From NCBI GenBank assembly GCA_039881145.1, contig JAYKKI010000014.1, positions 3,002,001 to 3,066,000 on the forward strand: DNA of 64,000 bases, written 5' to 3'. A program made the translations under genes and the position numbers. The notes under the pieces are model-generated. The model was given only the letters and a program-made list of their open reading frames with translations. It was not told where the DNA came from and searched no databases. Every line of letters begins with the position of its first letter. Position 1 is the stretch's first letter. The stretch is from Druceiella hillmani (lineage: Eukaryota; Arthropoda; Insecta; Lepidoptera; Hepialidae). Shown one piece after another: positions 13,026 to 24,959 of this stretch.

Positions 13026-14340
13026 ATAAAAAAATATTTTCTGCTTTATACATTAATTCAGTTAATAGATTTCAGAAATATATATTGCACGCCACTAATA
13101 ACACAACATTACCCAATCTAATTGTTCAACCTTTCCAACACCTTTCCAATGTTTTTCTTCTTTAATTACTATATATTTATTCCGAATTCTTTCGTTCCGA
13201 AAATTTTCACATTTGGTTTATTATAAAGTAAAGAACTGTATCAGTTGCCTAACCCGTTCTTGAAATATCATAACTTTTAAAATTTGGAAACAAACCTTAT
13301 AATAATTTGTCTCTAAAGCGACTTCCCTGGCTACACGTTCATCCCGGATCTGTAACTCATAATCGCAAATTCGCTAATGTAAAAATTTATGTCCTTTCCG
13401 TCTTCCTCATTAAACGATCCCTGTCCCATTTATAGTTTTCCTCATTAAGATATGAAAAATTCTGAAAACGTTAATTATTTACACTGTGCGTAATATATTT
13501 ACAAAAAATATTTTCGTAATCAAGGATACGTATTTATTGTTTTTTTTGTACTGCTCTGCGTATTTTTTTGTAATCATTATTTTCAGAATTATACATACGA
13601 TAACATTTTCTGTTAAATTAATGTTTCGAGGATCTTATCAAAAATTTATGAAGTATGCGTAAATCGAATTAAGATTAATTATCTAACACTTAATACGATA
13701 TTTTAGTATAAAAACAAAATAAATCTGATGAAACAATTTATCTATTACTTTTATCTGGTATTTATTTCGATAGTATAAATGGAATATCAGTATACTAATT
13801 ATATATACTAATTACAAGTATACTAATTACAACACATTCGACATAGTTTTTCCGCGATTAGAAATTTGAATATTACAGCGACAATTCCTTTATTTCCCCA
13901 CTTATAAACACACATTTTAACCAATTTAAATGAGATAGAAAAAAGTTCGATTCCTCAGCGGTTTAATTCTTCCGAAACACATTTTTTTAATCTATTAAAC
14001 AAATTAACTAAATAATGATCAGAATACCAATCGGGAAACATAAGTTATAAGTGGTCGTTAAAATTAAAATAATAATTTTACTTAAAATCTATCGATTACA
14101 TTATTTGTACGTGTATATATATATCTAATTATCTGTTTACTTTGTTTTTAACGCAAAACTTGTACATACGGCCTATTTATACCTAAATGGTACATGTTTT
14201 TAGTGAGTCAGAAGTAAGGAATGAACATATTTAGGTGCGAGGTCAACAGCAAAAGCTTGTAAATACGGACAATACGATATTTGTAATAACAATTATTACT
14301 TAAAAAGGCGTAAATTTGAGAAGCAAAATAACGAGTGTGA
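13026..14340. other. AT-rich non-coding DNA
   Basis: Nothing recognised beyond a short TATACTAATTA repeat near 13790-13830. Confidence 0.4.
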
Positions 14341-14354
14341 AGTCAGGTTTGATA

Positions 14355-14426
14355 TTTTTGAGAACTTTTGAAACGTATATGAACAACAAATTTTTGAGAA
14401 CTTTTGAAACGTATATGAACAACAAA
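14355..14426. repeat. 36-bp direct repeat, two copies
   Basis: TTTTTGAGAACTTTTGAAAC starts at 14355 and again at 14391, with identical continuation through GAACAACAAA. Confidence 0.9.
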
Positions 14427-14474
14427 TTTCTGAAGTTAAGGTCTGATTAATTTCATAATTTAGTTTCGCAGCGT

Positions 14475-14995
14475 AAACAATAAAGGAATATTCTTATAAA
14501 GCATGAATATTTTTTCAGCGGTCTCTTAAAACGTACGTGAACAATACATTTGTGACGTTAAGGTCTAATAAATTTCCAAATTTATAAGTTTTTCAAGGAC
14601 TTTTAAAATGTGTAGAGACGATCAATTGTCGATGTTAGGGTCAAGTAAATTTGAATATTACATTATCCTAATTTAACAGCGTAAACCATAAAGGAATATT
14701 CTTATGAAGCATGAATATTTTTTTCAGCGGTCTCTTAAAACGTACGTGAACAATACATTTGTGACGTTAAGGTCCAATAAATTTCCAAATTTATAAGTTT
14801 TTCAAGGACTTTTAAAATGTGTAGAGACGATCAATTGTCGATGTTAGGGTCAAGTAAATATCCTAATTTAACAGCGTAAACAATGAAGAAATATTCACAT
14901 AAGGGGTTATTAATTTTTCATAGACATTTCAAATGTATATGGATGACAAATTTTTGACGTAAGGGTAAAATATATTTCCTAATTTAGCGGCCTAA
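14475..14995. repeat. About 205-bp tandem repeat, two close copies plus one diverged
   Basis: AGCGGTCTCTTAAAACGTAC recurs at about 14517 and 14726. The shared block continues through GTGACGTTAAGGTC and GACGATCAATTGTCGATG. A third, diverged unit (14870-14995) keeps the AGCGTAAACAATGAAG and GACAAATTTTTGACGT phrases. The 36-bp repeat just upstream resembles the GAACTTTTGAAACGTA part of the unit. Confidence 0.8.
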
Positions 14996-14999
14996 ACAG

Positions 15000-16285
15000 A
15001 GTAGGAATATTCATAAAAGGGTGAACAATCTTTTGGAATGAAGAGCATGCACAAGTTTTCTAAACGTAAACTTAAGTTGTGTGCAGACACGCCCGTAAAT
15101 CTGGTATCACGGCAAGAATATCTATGTGGTTTGTTTAAAATATTATAAACTAATGAAAAAAATATCAAGATCATAAAAAATGATATATGATCATAAATCA
15201 ATCGAAAAATATCATATATGATCGTTAATCATTTTCATTTGAACCGTGATTTAAACTCAGAAACGAGATCATGTTTTTATGATAAGTTGGTTCTATTTAC
15301 ACACATAAACTATGTTTCCCTAGGTAGTATGCTCAGTAACTAAAAAGTATTGTCTAAAATTCGTATAAACATACTAATACAGTCAACTATCAACGGTAAA
15401 TGAAAAGTTTGTTAATGTTTTTATGATTGCAAAAAGTTCTGTAAAGCTATTTATTTTAAATTATATTTTATCTGATATCGCCTAACTACTTTCATAAACA
15501 GAGTTCCTGTTCTAAAATTATTTATTGTGACATTCATATTGGGATACCGTTGCTTTTATAATACCGTTATTATAATATTTCTCGACTTGTAACAGCATGG
15601 ATGCAATGAATCATCAAATAGAAAGACGGTGGAATTAAATACGGCATAATAAATACTTCCAAAAAATTCTACCTAATAAATATTTGAATCTTAAAAATCA
15701 TGAAATAAATTTTATCGTAACCAACATGACACATAAATGCAAAAGTTTAGGCAGATGAATGAATGCAAGTTTATTACCCTATAATTCTATATTTCTAATA
15801 ATAGATGGAACCTAGAATTACATATAGGTTTTAATCCAGTGCATAAAATAGCTCGTAAGTAATAACATCATTAGTTTTCTGATTAATCATGTAATATTAT
15901 ATGTAAGGTAAATTCTACAAGTTTTATTTGAGCAAGTATTGGCTCATACAGTATTCATAAATACAGTATTTCAAGTATTAACTCATACAGTATTTTAAAA
16001 CCGCGAATGGTTCCTGTGGAACAGAATACATAAAATTTTCCATTCTATAACTTTTTTGAATTTGAATTTAGCCTGCAATGACACATGTTATATGACTATA
16101 AGCCTGCTCTCGGAGTTACAAGCTGCAGCTACTAATACTAACATTTATCTTGAGTAACGCAGAGTAAAAACCGAGTATACAGCTATAGAAATTGGAAAAA
16201 CGTTGATCATATCATGCTGAAACTAAATTTGCACCCGTTTGTCTCTAATAAGGTACACAACGAGCTGTATACTTAACAGAAAAAG
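15000..16285. other. AT-rich non-coding DNA
   Basis: Only an imperfect palindromic patch around 15170-15222 (GATATATGATCA / ATCATATATGATC) stands out. Confidence 0.4.
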
Positions 16286-16290
16286 GAAAA

Positions 16291-16795
16291 CCAAATGGAC
16301 TCATTCTTGTCATGCCGCGTTCTTTGATTATTTTTTGATTAAATTCATTCAGAAATGAATTTAATCAAAAAATAATAAATAAGTTATTTTATAAAATGTT
16401 CATTTTCGTTATTAAACCAAATGGACTCATTCTTGTCGTGTCGCGTTCTTTGAATATTTTTTGATTAAATTCATTCAGAAATGAATTTAATCAAAAAATA
16501 ATAAATAAGTTATTTTATAAAATGTTCATTTTCGTTATTAAACCAAATGGACTCATTCTTGTCGTGTCGCGTTCTTTGAATATTTTTTGATTAAATTCAT
16601 TCAGAAATGAATTTAATCAAAAAATAATAAATAAGTTATTTTATAAAATGTTCATTTTCGTTATTAAACCAAATGGACTCATTCTTGTCGTGTCGCGTTC
16701 TTTGATTATTTTTTGATTAAATTCATTCAGAAATGAATTCAATCAAAAAATAATAAATAAGTTATTTTATAAAATGTTCATTTTCCTTATTAAAC
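16291..16795. repeat. Four-copy 126-bp tandem repeat, each unit with a long hairpin
   Basis: CCAAATGGACTCATTCTTGT starts at 16291, 16417, 16543 and 16669. In copy 1, 23-bp arms at 16327-16349 and 16354-16376 are perfectly complementary around a CAGA loop. Copies 2 and 3 carry one arm mismatch (GAATATT for GATTATT) and copy 4 another (AATTC for AATTT). The units are otherwise almost identical, so amplification was recent. The hairpin is part of the amplified unit. Confidence 0.93.
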
Positions 16796-16799
16796 TCAA

Positions 16800-17265
16800 T
16801 ATTGCTTGGGTCCTATCTATTTTCCCTTGATTTTCACTAATTATCATATCGCTAGCTTCTAGTCACATTTTCGTCCCAAATAGGTCAATATTGCTGAAAA
16901 AATATAATTTTTCAAATTTTCCAAGTCATAAAATGTTGATTATTGTTATTAAAGTCATCATCACTTGAAGTCTTATCGGAACTACTAAAGAACAACAGGC
17001 ATCCTAGTTTCACGCGTGCACGAGGTAGACAGCCTGTAAGATATGCATACTTCTATATATCAGTCTCTTTCTCACACAGCCGCTATGCTTTTAGTTTCCT
17101 ACAATTGTTCAAATAATCTAACTCTTTAAAATCGGAAAAAGTAAGCTTTCTTAGTTTAATCCGTAATTTCTCAATTTACATATAATTCTGTGAATAGTAT
17201 ATGAGACCATTCATATCGTGTCACGAAATTCGGCTTAACTTCGTTGCATCGAAAATTTTGATCTG
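16800..17265. other. AT-rich non-coding DNA
   Basis: Nothing recognised. Confidence 0.4.
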
Positions 17266-17269
17266 GCTA

Positions 17270-17790
17270 CCAGACTGAATTTATAGACTTTTTCGTGTCA
17301 AAAAAATATCATTAAACCCATCATACATAATGACTTTATTTATTTTTCTAACGATAAACGTAGCCGCCGCTCTATCTACGCGGGCCATATGTTGAGAAGG
17401 TCGCGACCGACGAAGGTACGTAAACTCCGCTCCATAAACTTGCTTGGGGGTTAATAATAGGAAACAATATTGACGGAATGACTCGAACAATTGTCTTCTG
17501 CGCATCCCACATCTGTTCACTTTTACTTTTCCGCCCTTTTATTTCCTTAGTTAACTTTCCATTATGAATTCATCCGGCGTACGCGGACCATATCATCGAA
17601 AGGGCTTTCCTTATTTATCCTTTAGTTATTTATCGACCGGCGTCCGTAAGCAAACTTTAATATTTCGGTGTTATTGTATGAAAAATGCTGTGTCTGGCAG
17701 CTCGGTTAATTTATCAAAGAGAAGAGACGTTGTCGCGGGAAGTTTTGGCGGGGCCATAATGGCACATGACAGCCTCAGTTGTTTGGGGGT
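17270..17790. other. CpG-rich non-coding block, possible conserved regulatory element
   Basis: A 500-bp stretch of higher GC with many CpGs and Hox-like AT motifs, such as TTTATTTATT and GGTTAATAATAGG. A 79-codon ORF on - and a 95-codon ORF on + do not look like known domains. A possible donor AAG/GTACGTAA lies on + at 17412. This fits a conserved non-coding element better than an exon, but conservation is untested. Confidence 0.35.
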
Positions 17791-17799
17791 TGTAAAATT

Positions 17800-18780
17800 G
17801 TGTTACATGGTTTATATAATTAAGGCTAGTTTGCTTGCGTTTTACTGTTGACGTTTATCTCAAATGTTAAATAAAGGATAAGTATTGATAACCCCAATAG
17901 TTTAAGAAAAAAAGAAAGAGCATGTAGATAAAAAAAAATTATAATTTTTTCGTACTAGATACTAAATATTAAGTTTAATATTATAATAAACCACTTAACA
18001 CTTTCAAAAACTAAAGTGTTATGGACACGTTTCTTTTTCATGAAAATAAAAATAAGACCATATTTCGAAAAAGAGTTGATTTTCTTTATTTTATCGCAGC
18101 CGATTTTCTAATATTGTGTAGTTATTGAATTAGGTCTATTGAAAAAGACCATAATCTAGAATAATAAATAATACTAAATATCATGTCGCTGATATATTCT
18201 TTTTACGTAGTTAAAAATGGACTAAAATTATTATATTAATGTAATATAATTTACTGAAATGACTAACAGAACTAGAAAAATAGAAAATTTAGTATATTTT
18301 TCTCCATCAACTGCACACATGCACATATTTTTCACCATCAATTTTTTTTTAAATATTCGTATAACAATTAAAGAGGAAAATAAAAGTAACGGAAAATATT
18401 TTTTTCTCATTTTATATATTACATGGCATATTATTTGAAAAATCCTTTTCTGAAGATAACAAACACATTTTTCGCACAATTTTCGATTGCATGTTTACAA
18501 AGATATTCTAGAAAATGTGAAAAAATGTAGCAATTTGCCCCCTTATTTCTGAAACTACTGGGCCAAAATAATGATACTAAACAATATTGGTAAAATCTGA
18601 TTAGATGATTATAAGAAAACTGTGGCAGTTATCCTAGACCTTATATTTTTTAAATATGCATCATGTTTTTTGCTTGTCAAAGATTGATAAAATATCAATT
18701 TTTCGCAACATAAATACATATGTTGTGAAAAATTAACATTTGTAAATAGTTTAAAATTCTTGTTTGTCAAATTATTAGTA
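17800..18780. other. AT-rich non-coding DNA
   Basis: Nothing recognised. A 30-bp phrase starting TATGTTGTGAAAAATTAACA (18719-18748) is repeated at 19079 just after the next element. Confidence 0.4.
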
Positions 18781-18794
18781 AGCAATATATTTAT

Positions 18795-19069
18795 CACAAT
18801 TAAATGAAACTACGTGATGTAGTATTATTTCTACTATCTTTAATTTCTTAACCACGACCTAGGTTTCGTTGTATTAGAACATCTTCAGGTGGGATATAAG
18901 CAAAGATCATAAGCAAAGAATCTTTGCTTATATCCCACCTGAAGATGTTATAATACAACGAAACGTAGGTCGTGGCAAAGAAATTAAAGATAATAGAAAT
19001 AATACTACATCACGTAGTTTCATTTAATTGTGAATAATGAATTTCTACAAAATTAACGCCAAATGTATT
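18795..19069 (+). mobile_element. Palindromic hammerhead-ribozyme element, copy 2
   Basis: A 275-bp insertion with a perfect 12-nt target duplication, CAATATATTTAT (18783-18794 and 19070-19081). The left short arm starts CACAATTAAATGAAACTACG and the right long arm ends ACGCCAAATGTATT. Both ribozyme cores are damaged. The - strand one (18852-18892) has a stem II mismatch (GTTCT against ACAAC). The + strand one (18935-18975) has GTTAT in stem II and ACG-TA-GGT in stem III. The centre reads AGCAAAGA/TCTTTGCT with a short insert. Confidence 0.85.
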
Positions 19070-19420
19070 CAATATATTTATGTTGTGAAAAATTTACATT
19101 TGTAAATATATGTATTATGTACACTAAAATATATATAAGGGCCGAAATATGTGTGAGTTTTATTTTTACTTGATAGGTTTTATTTTCTGATCAAGTCATT
19201 TGCCGTTTATTTAGGCGACCGGCGATGTGAATATCAGCTGGCATATTTTTTAACTTTTCCAAAAAACTATAATTGAAAACATGAAGAAACAGAGGTATGT
19301 ATGTGCAAAGCATGATCCATGGCTTCAGTGGTGCTACTAATGTCCACTTTTACCACTGTACGAAAGTATTGTGAAGATATATTTAAAGAATCTACAACAT
19401 TACGTACACGTGTGTGTGTA

Positions 19421-19423
<3 letters not shown>

Positions 19424-19473
<50 letters not shown>

Positions 19474-19540
19474 CGAGAGACTTGTATGATTTTAAAGATC
19501 TGTTATAACACACACATGTGTGTGTATATATATATATATT
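19424..19540. repeat. (AT)n microsatellite and second AT/TG tract
   Basis: TA dinucleotides run at 19424-19470, then a shared phrase GTGCGAGAGACTTGT, then ACACACATGTGTGTGTATAT with a second short AT tract. The GCGAGAGACTTGT phrase recurs at about 34797, also next to TATATA. Confidence 0.9.
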
Positions 19541-19544
19541 TAAC

Positions 19545-20940
19545 GTCATTAATAAAATACCCTATATTTTTGCATTATATCGATAGGCAAACAAAGCCGA
19601 ACGTATCGCAATATTGTCATAAAACAAGATAATTACAAAAACCAGAATAATAAGTCAATATGTATGACAATCAGTATATATATTCAATTAATATTAAATA
19701 TTGTATATTTAACTGAATGTTATTATATAAATGAATAAAAGGAATGAGGGTAGTCTATTAGAACAGAGCAATATTTTTACTCATTTTTTTTATTTCAATG
19801 AAAAATGTTATACCGGCACAAGAGATTCCCTCAAAAATGCATCCACAACCAAACTGAATAACTGTAAAATTTAAAACTATTCCACGTTTTCTGTTCATCC
19901 CTAAATTAATCTTTGCCTCTCTGTTTTAAGCCGAAGATCAATGTACTCAGTGGTGAGACTAAGGATGATACCAAAAAGTCAGCTTCTCAACATAAACCTT
20001 AAAATATTTGAAAAATTATATAAGCAAAAGAATTACATGTAAAAAAAAAAAAGTTGATTTCATGCAACTAATTATAGAATCAATTCACATAAAATTATAT
20101 TTTATATCATAAAGGAACCATAACAGGTAATGACGTTAATATTGCACAAACCATTGTTTTTTATATCAACTAAAAACCTATTCCAAATTAGTTCTCTCAT
20201 CTTGAATTAAGACCTTCGGTCTTGCTTATTCGTAATTAGGACAAAGAGTTGCATTACAGATTAATTGTCTCAATTCGCTTTAAGACCTTTGCTGGGTATT
20301 ATATCTCTCACAATTTCATAATTAAAATAAAAACTTGCATTCCATATCAATTGTCTCAACTTGCCCTAAGACTTTTCTAAAAACTCTAGGCCGGGTATTA
20401 TATCCTTTGCTCTTTTGTACTCAGGATGAATAATTGCTAAACGTATGCATACACTCTTCTACAGGTATTTATAAAAAATGATTAAACCTCCGAAAAAATA
20501 TCCTGCTTTTTATAAGGTCGCAAAAAAATTACTCTCTGTCTGTGCATTGGTATTATTAAAAATTACGTCTAAGAACGATGTTCTAATTTGTGGAATGTAA
20601 AATATGTAGAATTGATTGGGTACGACGGCCACGTTGTATTTTATTTAGAAAAAATCTAACTTCAGTGATATCTACTTCAAATTCGACAACATGGCTAGCT
20701 TACAATTAATAGCAGGTTGCTTACATCACAGTAAAAGTTTTTGTCGGTATTATATTTTATTTCCAAAAAATTAATACGCTTTGACGAGTCCAGTTATACA
20801 TGTATCTATATACCAAAGTAAGGCTAGACGTAATAAAATGAGAAAAAAAATTAATTAAAATTAGATGAAAACCTTTTCTTTTTTTAAGTTTCTGCTTCAC
20901 CATCGAAATAACCATTTGCAATAATAGGTATAACCTTTTA
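19545..20940. other. AT-rich non-coding DNA
   Basis: Nothing recognised. There is a weak two-copy motif AATTGTCTCAA(T/C)T(C/T)GC with TTTAAGACC/CTAAGACTT near 20266 and 20351. Confidence 0.4.
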
Positions 20941-20978
20941 ACAACTCCACTCGTGAAGGACTTTACAGATATACTTAC

Positions 20979-21181
20979 GTCAGTTCTCCGCACAATAAAT
21001 CGCAGTCGGCCCAAGCAGGCACTCCCGGCCAGCCGGCGAGGTATCCAATGTCGCGCGGCGTGCAGCAATTCCCACCGTGCCCGCATCCAGACAAAAAAAG
21101 TCGGCGACGCCGCGCCGGTCTATTATTCAAACGGCACTTCGCCGGATCCGTCTGTCCATCTGCGGTGCTTTCCATTTGCAT
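20979..21181 (-). CDS. Possible exon (fragment) ending at a GTAAGT donor
   Basis: A CpG-rich block on the - strand with a 66-codon open frame from an ATG at 21181 through Cys/Gly-rich residues (GCGHGGNCC ... WADCDLLCGEL). It ends at AACTGAC/GTAAGTATA, a canonical splice donor with the intron starting at 20978. The alternative - frame is also open. No domain was recognised, and no convincing acceptor is seen upstream, so it could be a first or 5' untranslated exon rather than coding. The same pattern recurs at 47933 and 61124. Confidence 0.3.
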
Positions 21182-21249
21182 TTTATTAAAATCACAAACT
21201 TGGCTCGAATTAGCTCTCCAGACGCTCGGAAAATTATTTGAGCTTACTT

Positions 21250-22510
21250 TGGCGCCAGAGATTTAAATGTATTTTATCTTTGCCAAATGTCTGATCTTCC
21301 GGTATTTATCGAAAGTCTAATTTAGGGGGGAACAATATCACTTAATTTATTTAAATACTCCAATGGAGAAATATTTCTTTATGTGATTAACTAATTCTGT
21401 TTGGAAAATGATTTCATTTCAAGAAAAACATATTAATTGCTTTCCAAATTAGATTGGCTTTTTAGGGTTCAATCGAATACTAAAAAACGTAGCCTTTATA
21501 AGTTCATCATCTCTGACCTTCCTCAATAAATCTCGGCATCACAATTTTTTTAGTTTCAGATCGATTGTGTTGAAATTTTACAAAAATAGTAGTTTACATG
21601 AATATATACTTTGAACTTGGGGAAGTACGTTTTTACTATAGACTTCATTAACAAGTTTTTTTTTGAAACGCGATGTCTGTTATTAATTTGTGCTAGAGTA
21701 TTTCCTTCATGGGATATGAATTTTTTCCAGAAAGTCTGGCAGACCCCCTTCCTCACTCCTTACTACCAATCACAGGTTTACAATACTAGGGAGCAGATGA
21801 CACATAAATAATCGGACACTACTAGCAAAAAGCATAATGACTGATATGCTTTTATTTCTTTCTTTTCGTCATAACTTGTAAGATACATATGATCTACGTG
21901 TTTGCTTGACTCGAGACAACAAGTTCTTAATTTATCATGTAGCCAGGATGCCATGTTAATTGAGGACATCGTTGAATTTGACGTTCTATGTGTAGTTAAT
22001 TGTATAATTTATATGAATTATTTTTAAAAAAAATCCTCAAAAATTGCTAAAGATGATGCCTATAAGTGTGATACCATTTCACATAAAAATTTCCAGGTAT
22101 TACATTTTATACGTATCTAACATAGGGCATTCACTATTTTAATTTACAATTTTTTCATTATATATTTTAAAATATATCTTGTAATGCTTTAAGGATTTTA
22201 AAGTTAAAACATTGCTCCGTCTTTAAAATATTCACAACTCGCGAATACATTTCAGAATTACTTTTTTATCCCAATGAGGTAACAAATATTCATAAGTGGT
22301 TGATAGTTTAATGACACTCAGAGGCTTGCAGTGAGTTTTTGCTTTAAAAATAAAGTTATTTATTATATACTTTCGCTTTTAATTTAACATAATATAGAAA
22401 TATTCAAACTTTAGTCTTGTTAAAATAAAAGTAAAACTATTGGCTTGAACTCTCTATTATCATTAAAAAATTAATTCGCAAATTTCAGAAATATCTTACA
22501 TAATACGTGT
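21250..22510. other. AT-rich non-coding DNA
   Basis: Nothing recognised. Overlapping ORFs of 62-66 codons on both strands near 21556-21969 show no motif. Confidence 0.4.
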
Positions 22511-22511
22511 G

Positions 22512-22513
<2 letters not shown>

Positions 22514-22560
<47 letters not shown>
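22514..22560. repeat. (AT)n microsatellite
   Basis: About 46 bp of uninterrupted AT dinucleotides. Confidence 0.95.
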
Positions 22561-22564
<4 letters not shown>

Positions 22565-22839
22565 TTCATGTAGATAGTCGTTCCAGGTGAATTTGGATTT
22601 TACGTTGGTTAAGATTGAATTTACTTCGCTCGATATAGGATATAATATTGTCTTTTGATTCTTACAATCATCTACTTGTGTAAATTCGCTAAATAGTTTC
22701 TATAACACCGCTTTCAAGTTAACTTTTGGTATACGATACAATGTTTGCAGATCTATTCAGGTAATTATTTCAGCACACGAAGATCTATGTTTAATAATAA
22801 ATATTTATTATAAATAAACATTAAATAAAGTTTTCCTAT

Positions 22840-22990
22840 ATTGAATATATTTGGCGTTAATTTTGTAGAAATTCATTATTCACAATTAAATGAAAGTACG
22901 TGATGTAGTATTATTTCTACTATCTTTAATTTCTTTACCACGACCTAGGTTTCGTTGTATTACAACATCTTCAGGTGGGATATAAGCATA
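22840..22990 (-). mobile_element. Hammerhead-ribozyme element, single long arm (copy 3)
   Basis: Only one unit is present, reading on - from GCTTATATCCCACCTG to the usual end at ATTCAATAT. There is no second arm, and no clear target duplication was found at GCATAGG. It is best seen as a 5'-truncated or solo copy of the same family. Confidence 0.8.
22938..22978 (-). ncRNA. Hammerhead ribozyme motif (type I-like), intact
   Basis: All core positions match copy 1: CTGAAGA, stem II GTTGT/ACAAC, GAA, ACC-TA-GGT, C, GTGG. AAAGA follows on the - strand. Upstream the element reads GCTTATATCCCAC, so the outer TCTTT strand of stem I is missing here. Confidence 0.7.
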
Positions 22991-22994
22991 GGTA

Positions 22995-23920
22995 GTTTTA
23001 GTAAAGATTTACCAGGCGTTATATTTAAATAGGAGAAATGTCTATATTTATAAATAATATAATAAAAATTATGTGCACTTTTACATATTTAATATATTGC
23101 ACGTATCCATACTTTTATGTATGAAACTCCCACAGTGCAAGTTTTAAGCTTACAAACCGGTTCATTTACATTATAATTTATAAGACTTAACTACTTGTTG
23201 GAAATATTAGACTTTTGGCTTAAGGTGACCAAAATGTGTCCAATAATTTTTTTTTAATATCGTAATGTAATACTTCAAAAAAAGCTTCTTATAGACCCAT
23301 TTATAAACATAAAATATCGGTTGTCAACCTTTTGTTTTACACGCCCCTTATATTATGTAATAATCCGGATGATGTGTACTATTAATATTGTAATTGCAAA
23401 AGTTTAAATGTTTGTTGCTTAAAAGGGTAACAACCAAGCAACGAATCACTACCAAATTTGGTGAACTTATATTTTACGTAGTGAATTAATACATAGGTAT
23501 TGTATTATCCGCGACATCAAATACGTGGGTGTTAGTATCTCGAAAAGTTCATTTGAAGGTTTGTGACTTAATTATACCTGACGGCAGAACAGATTTTTAA
23601 AAATCTTGGCTTAGATCTAGTTCTTGATCTAACTAATTTATTAGGCTTTTAACTTTAGAAATAATTTTATTTCTGTAGGAAGAAACTCAAAACTCTGCAT
23701 CAAGTATTTAATATTACTAACCGCTCGTCACATTCTCCAACATAATCGAAAATCCAAGTGAACGATAACGCAATCGAAAATCTCTTAATATTTTTCACAA
23801 CGACTTGTCAAATAATTTACTTTCTTCAAACAATTGTCTGCAAAATTTCCTTTTTTCATAGCTGTCTACTATTTCCGGTCTCCGTTTGTTGTTTTTTTGT
23901 AAACTTTTTCCTACAATAAA
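22995..23920. other. AT-rich non-coding DNA
   Basis: Nothing recognised. Confidence 0.4.
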
Positions 23921-23933
23921 AAGAAATCTAGTT

Positions 23934-24113
23934 GAATATATTTGGCGTTAATTTTGTAGAAATTCATTATTCACAATTAAATGAAACTACGTGATGTAGT
24001 ATTATTTCTACTTTATTTAATTTCTTTACCACGACCTAGGTTTCGTTGTATTACAACATCTTCAGGTGGGATATTAGCAAAGATTAGCAAAGATAGTTTC
24101 ATTTAATTGTGAA
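23934..24113 (-). mobile_element. Hammerhead-ribozyme element, copy 4 (short arm mostly deleted)
   Basis: A 180-bp insertion with a 10-nt target duplication, AAATCTAGTT (23924-23933 and 24114-24123). The long arm is at the left, on -. After GATATTAGCAAAGATTAGCAAAGAT the sequence jumps to the last 22 bp of the opposite arm (AGTTTCATTTAATTGTG), so the second arm is nearly all lost yet its terminus is kept. Confidence 0.85.
24029..24069 (-). ncRNA. Hammerhead ribozyme motif (type I-like), intact
   Basis: The core is identical to copy 1. Both outer stem I strands (TCTTT before, AAAGA after) are present on -, so this is one of the most complete ribozyme candidates in the window. Confidence 0.75.
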
Positions 24114-24171
24114 AAATCTAGTTTATACACTTTTGGTTTTCCAACGGTTTTAGATATATATTATTGTCTTT

Positions 24172-24407
24172 CACAATTAAATGAAACTATGTGATGTAGT
24201 ATTATTTCTAATTTCTTTAATTTCTTTACCACGACCTAGGTTTCGTTGTATTACAACATCTTCAGGTGGGATATTAGCAAAAGTGGGATATTAGAAACCT
24301 AGGTCGTGGTAAAGGAATTAAAGAAAGTAGAAATAATACTACATCACGTAGTTTCATTTAATTGTGAATAATGAATTTCTACAAAATTAATGCCAAATAT
24401 ATTCAAT
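24172..24407 (+). mobile_element. Palindromic hammerhead-ribozyme element, copy 5
   Basis: A 236-bp insertion with a perfect 12-nt target duplication, ATTATTGTCTTT (24160-24171 and 24408-24419). It starts CACAATTAAATG and ends ATGCCAAATATATTCAAT. The left arm has an intact ribozyme on -. The right arm lost the CTGAAGA/stem II half and resumes at GAAACCTAGGTCGTGG. Confidence 0.87.
24229..24269 (-). ncRNA. Hammerhead ribozyme motif (type I-like), intact
   Basis: Same 41-nt core as in copies 1, 3 and 4, with AAAGA following. It lies only about 160 bp from the copy-4 ribozyme, on the same strand. Confidence 0.72.
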
Positions 24408-24568
24408 ATTATTGTCTTTGTTAAACTTATTTTATATTTCAAATAGAACTGACTGTTTTTTACTGACTTGCCTAGCAGTAAAAGATTACGATATTAAAAT
24501 GCCCAAATGTGCACAGATCAATTGAACAAAATCCATCTTACCATTTAGTAATAATGCAAGTGATATCA

Positions 24569-24954
24569 TTTTTATCAAACCTTCTGCAATCCTATTTTTA
24601 TCAAACCTTCTGCAATCCTATTTTTATCAAACCTTCTGCAATCCTATTTTTATCAAACCTTTTGCAATCCTATTTTTATCAAACCTTCTGCAATCCTATT
24701 TTTATCGAACCTTCTGCAATCCTATTTTTATCAAACCTTCTGCAATCCTATTTTTATCAAACCTTCTGCAATCCTATTTTTATCAAACCTTCTGCAATCC
24801 TATTTTTATCAAACCTTCTGCAATCCTATTTTTATCAAACCTTCTGCAATCCTATTTTTATCAAACCTTCTGCAATCCTATTTTTATCAAACCTTCTGCA
24901 ATCCTATTTTTATCAAACCTTCTGCAATCCTATTTTTATCAAACCTTCTGCAAT
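24569..24954. repeat. 26-bp minisatellite, about 15 copies
   Basis: The unit TTTTTATCAAACCTTCTGCA + ATCCTA repeats with almost no variation; one copy has CTTTTGCAA and one TATCGAACC. Because 26 is not a multiple of three and the unit has no stop in any + frame, it creates a 154-codon spurious ORF with a 26-residue protein period. Confidence 0.97.
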
Positions 24955-24959
24955 ATCTA

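Noticed and set aside
16291..16795. CRISPR-like regular array
   Set aside because: The units are tandem with no variable spacers and the context is eukaryotic. It is a tandem repeat with an internal hairpin.
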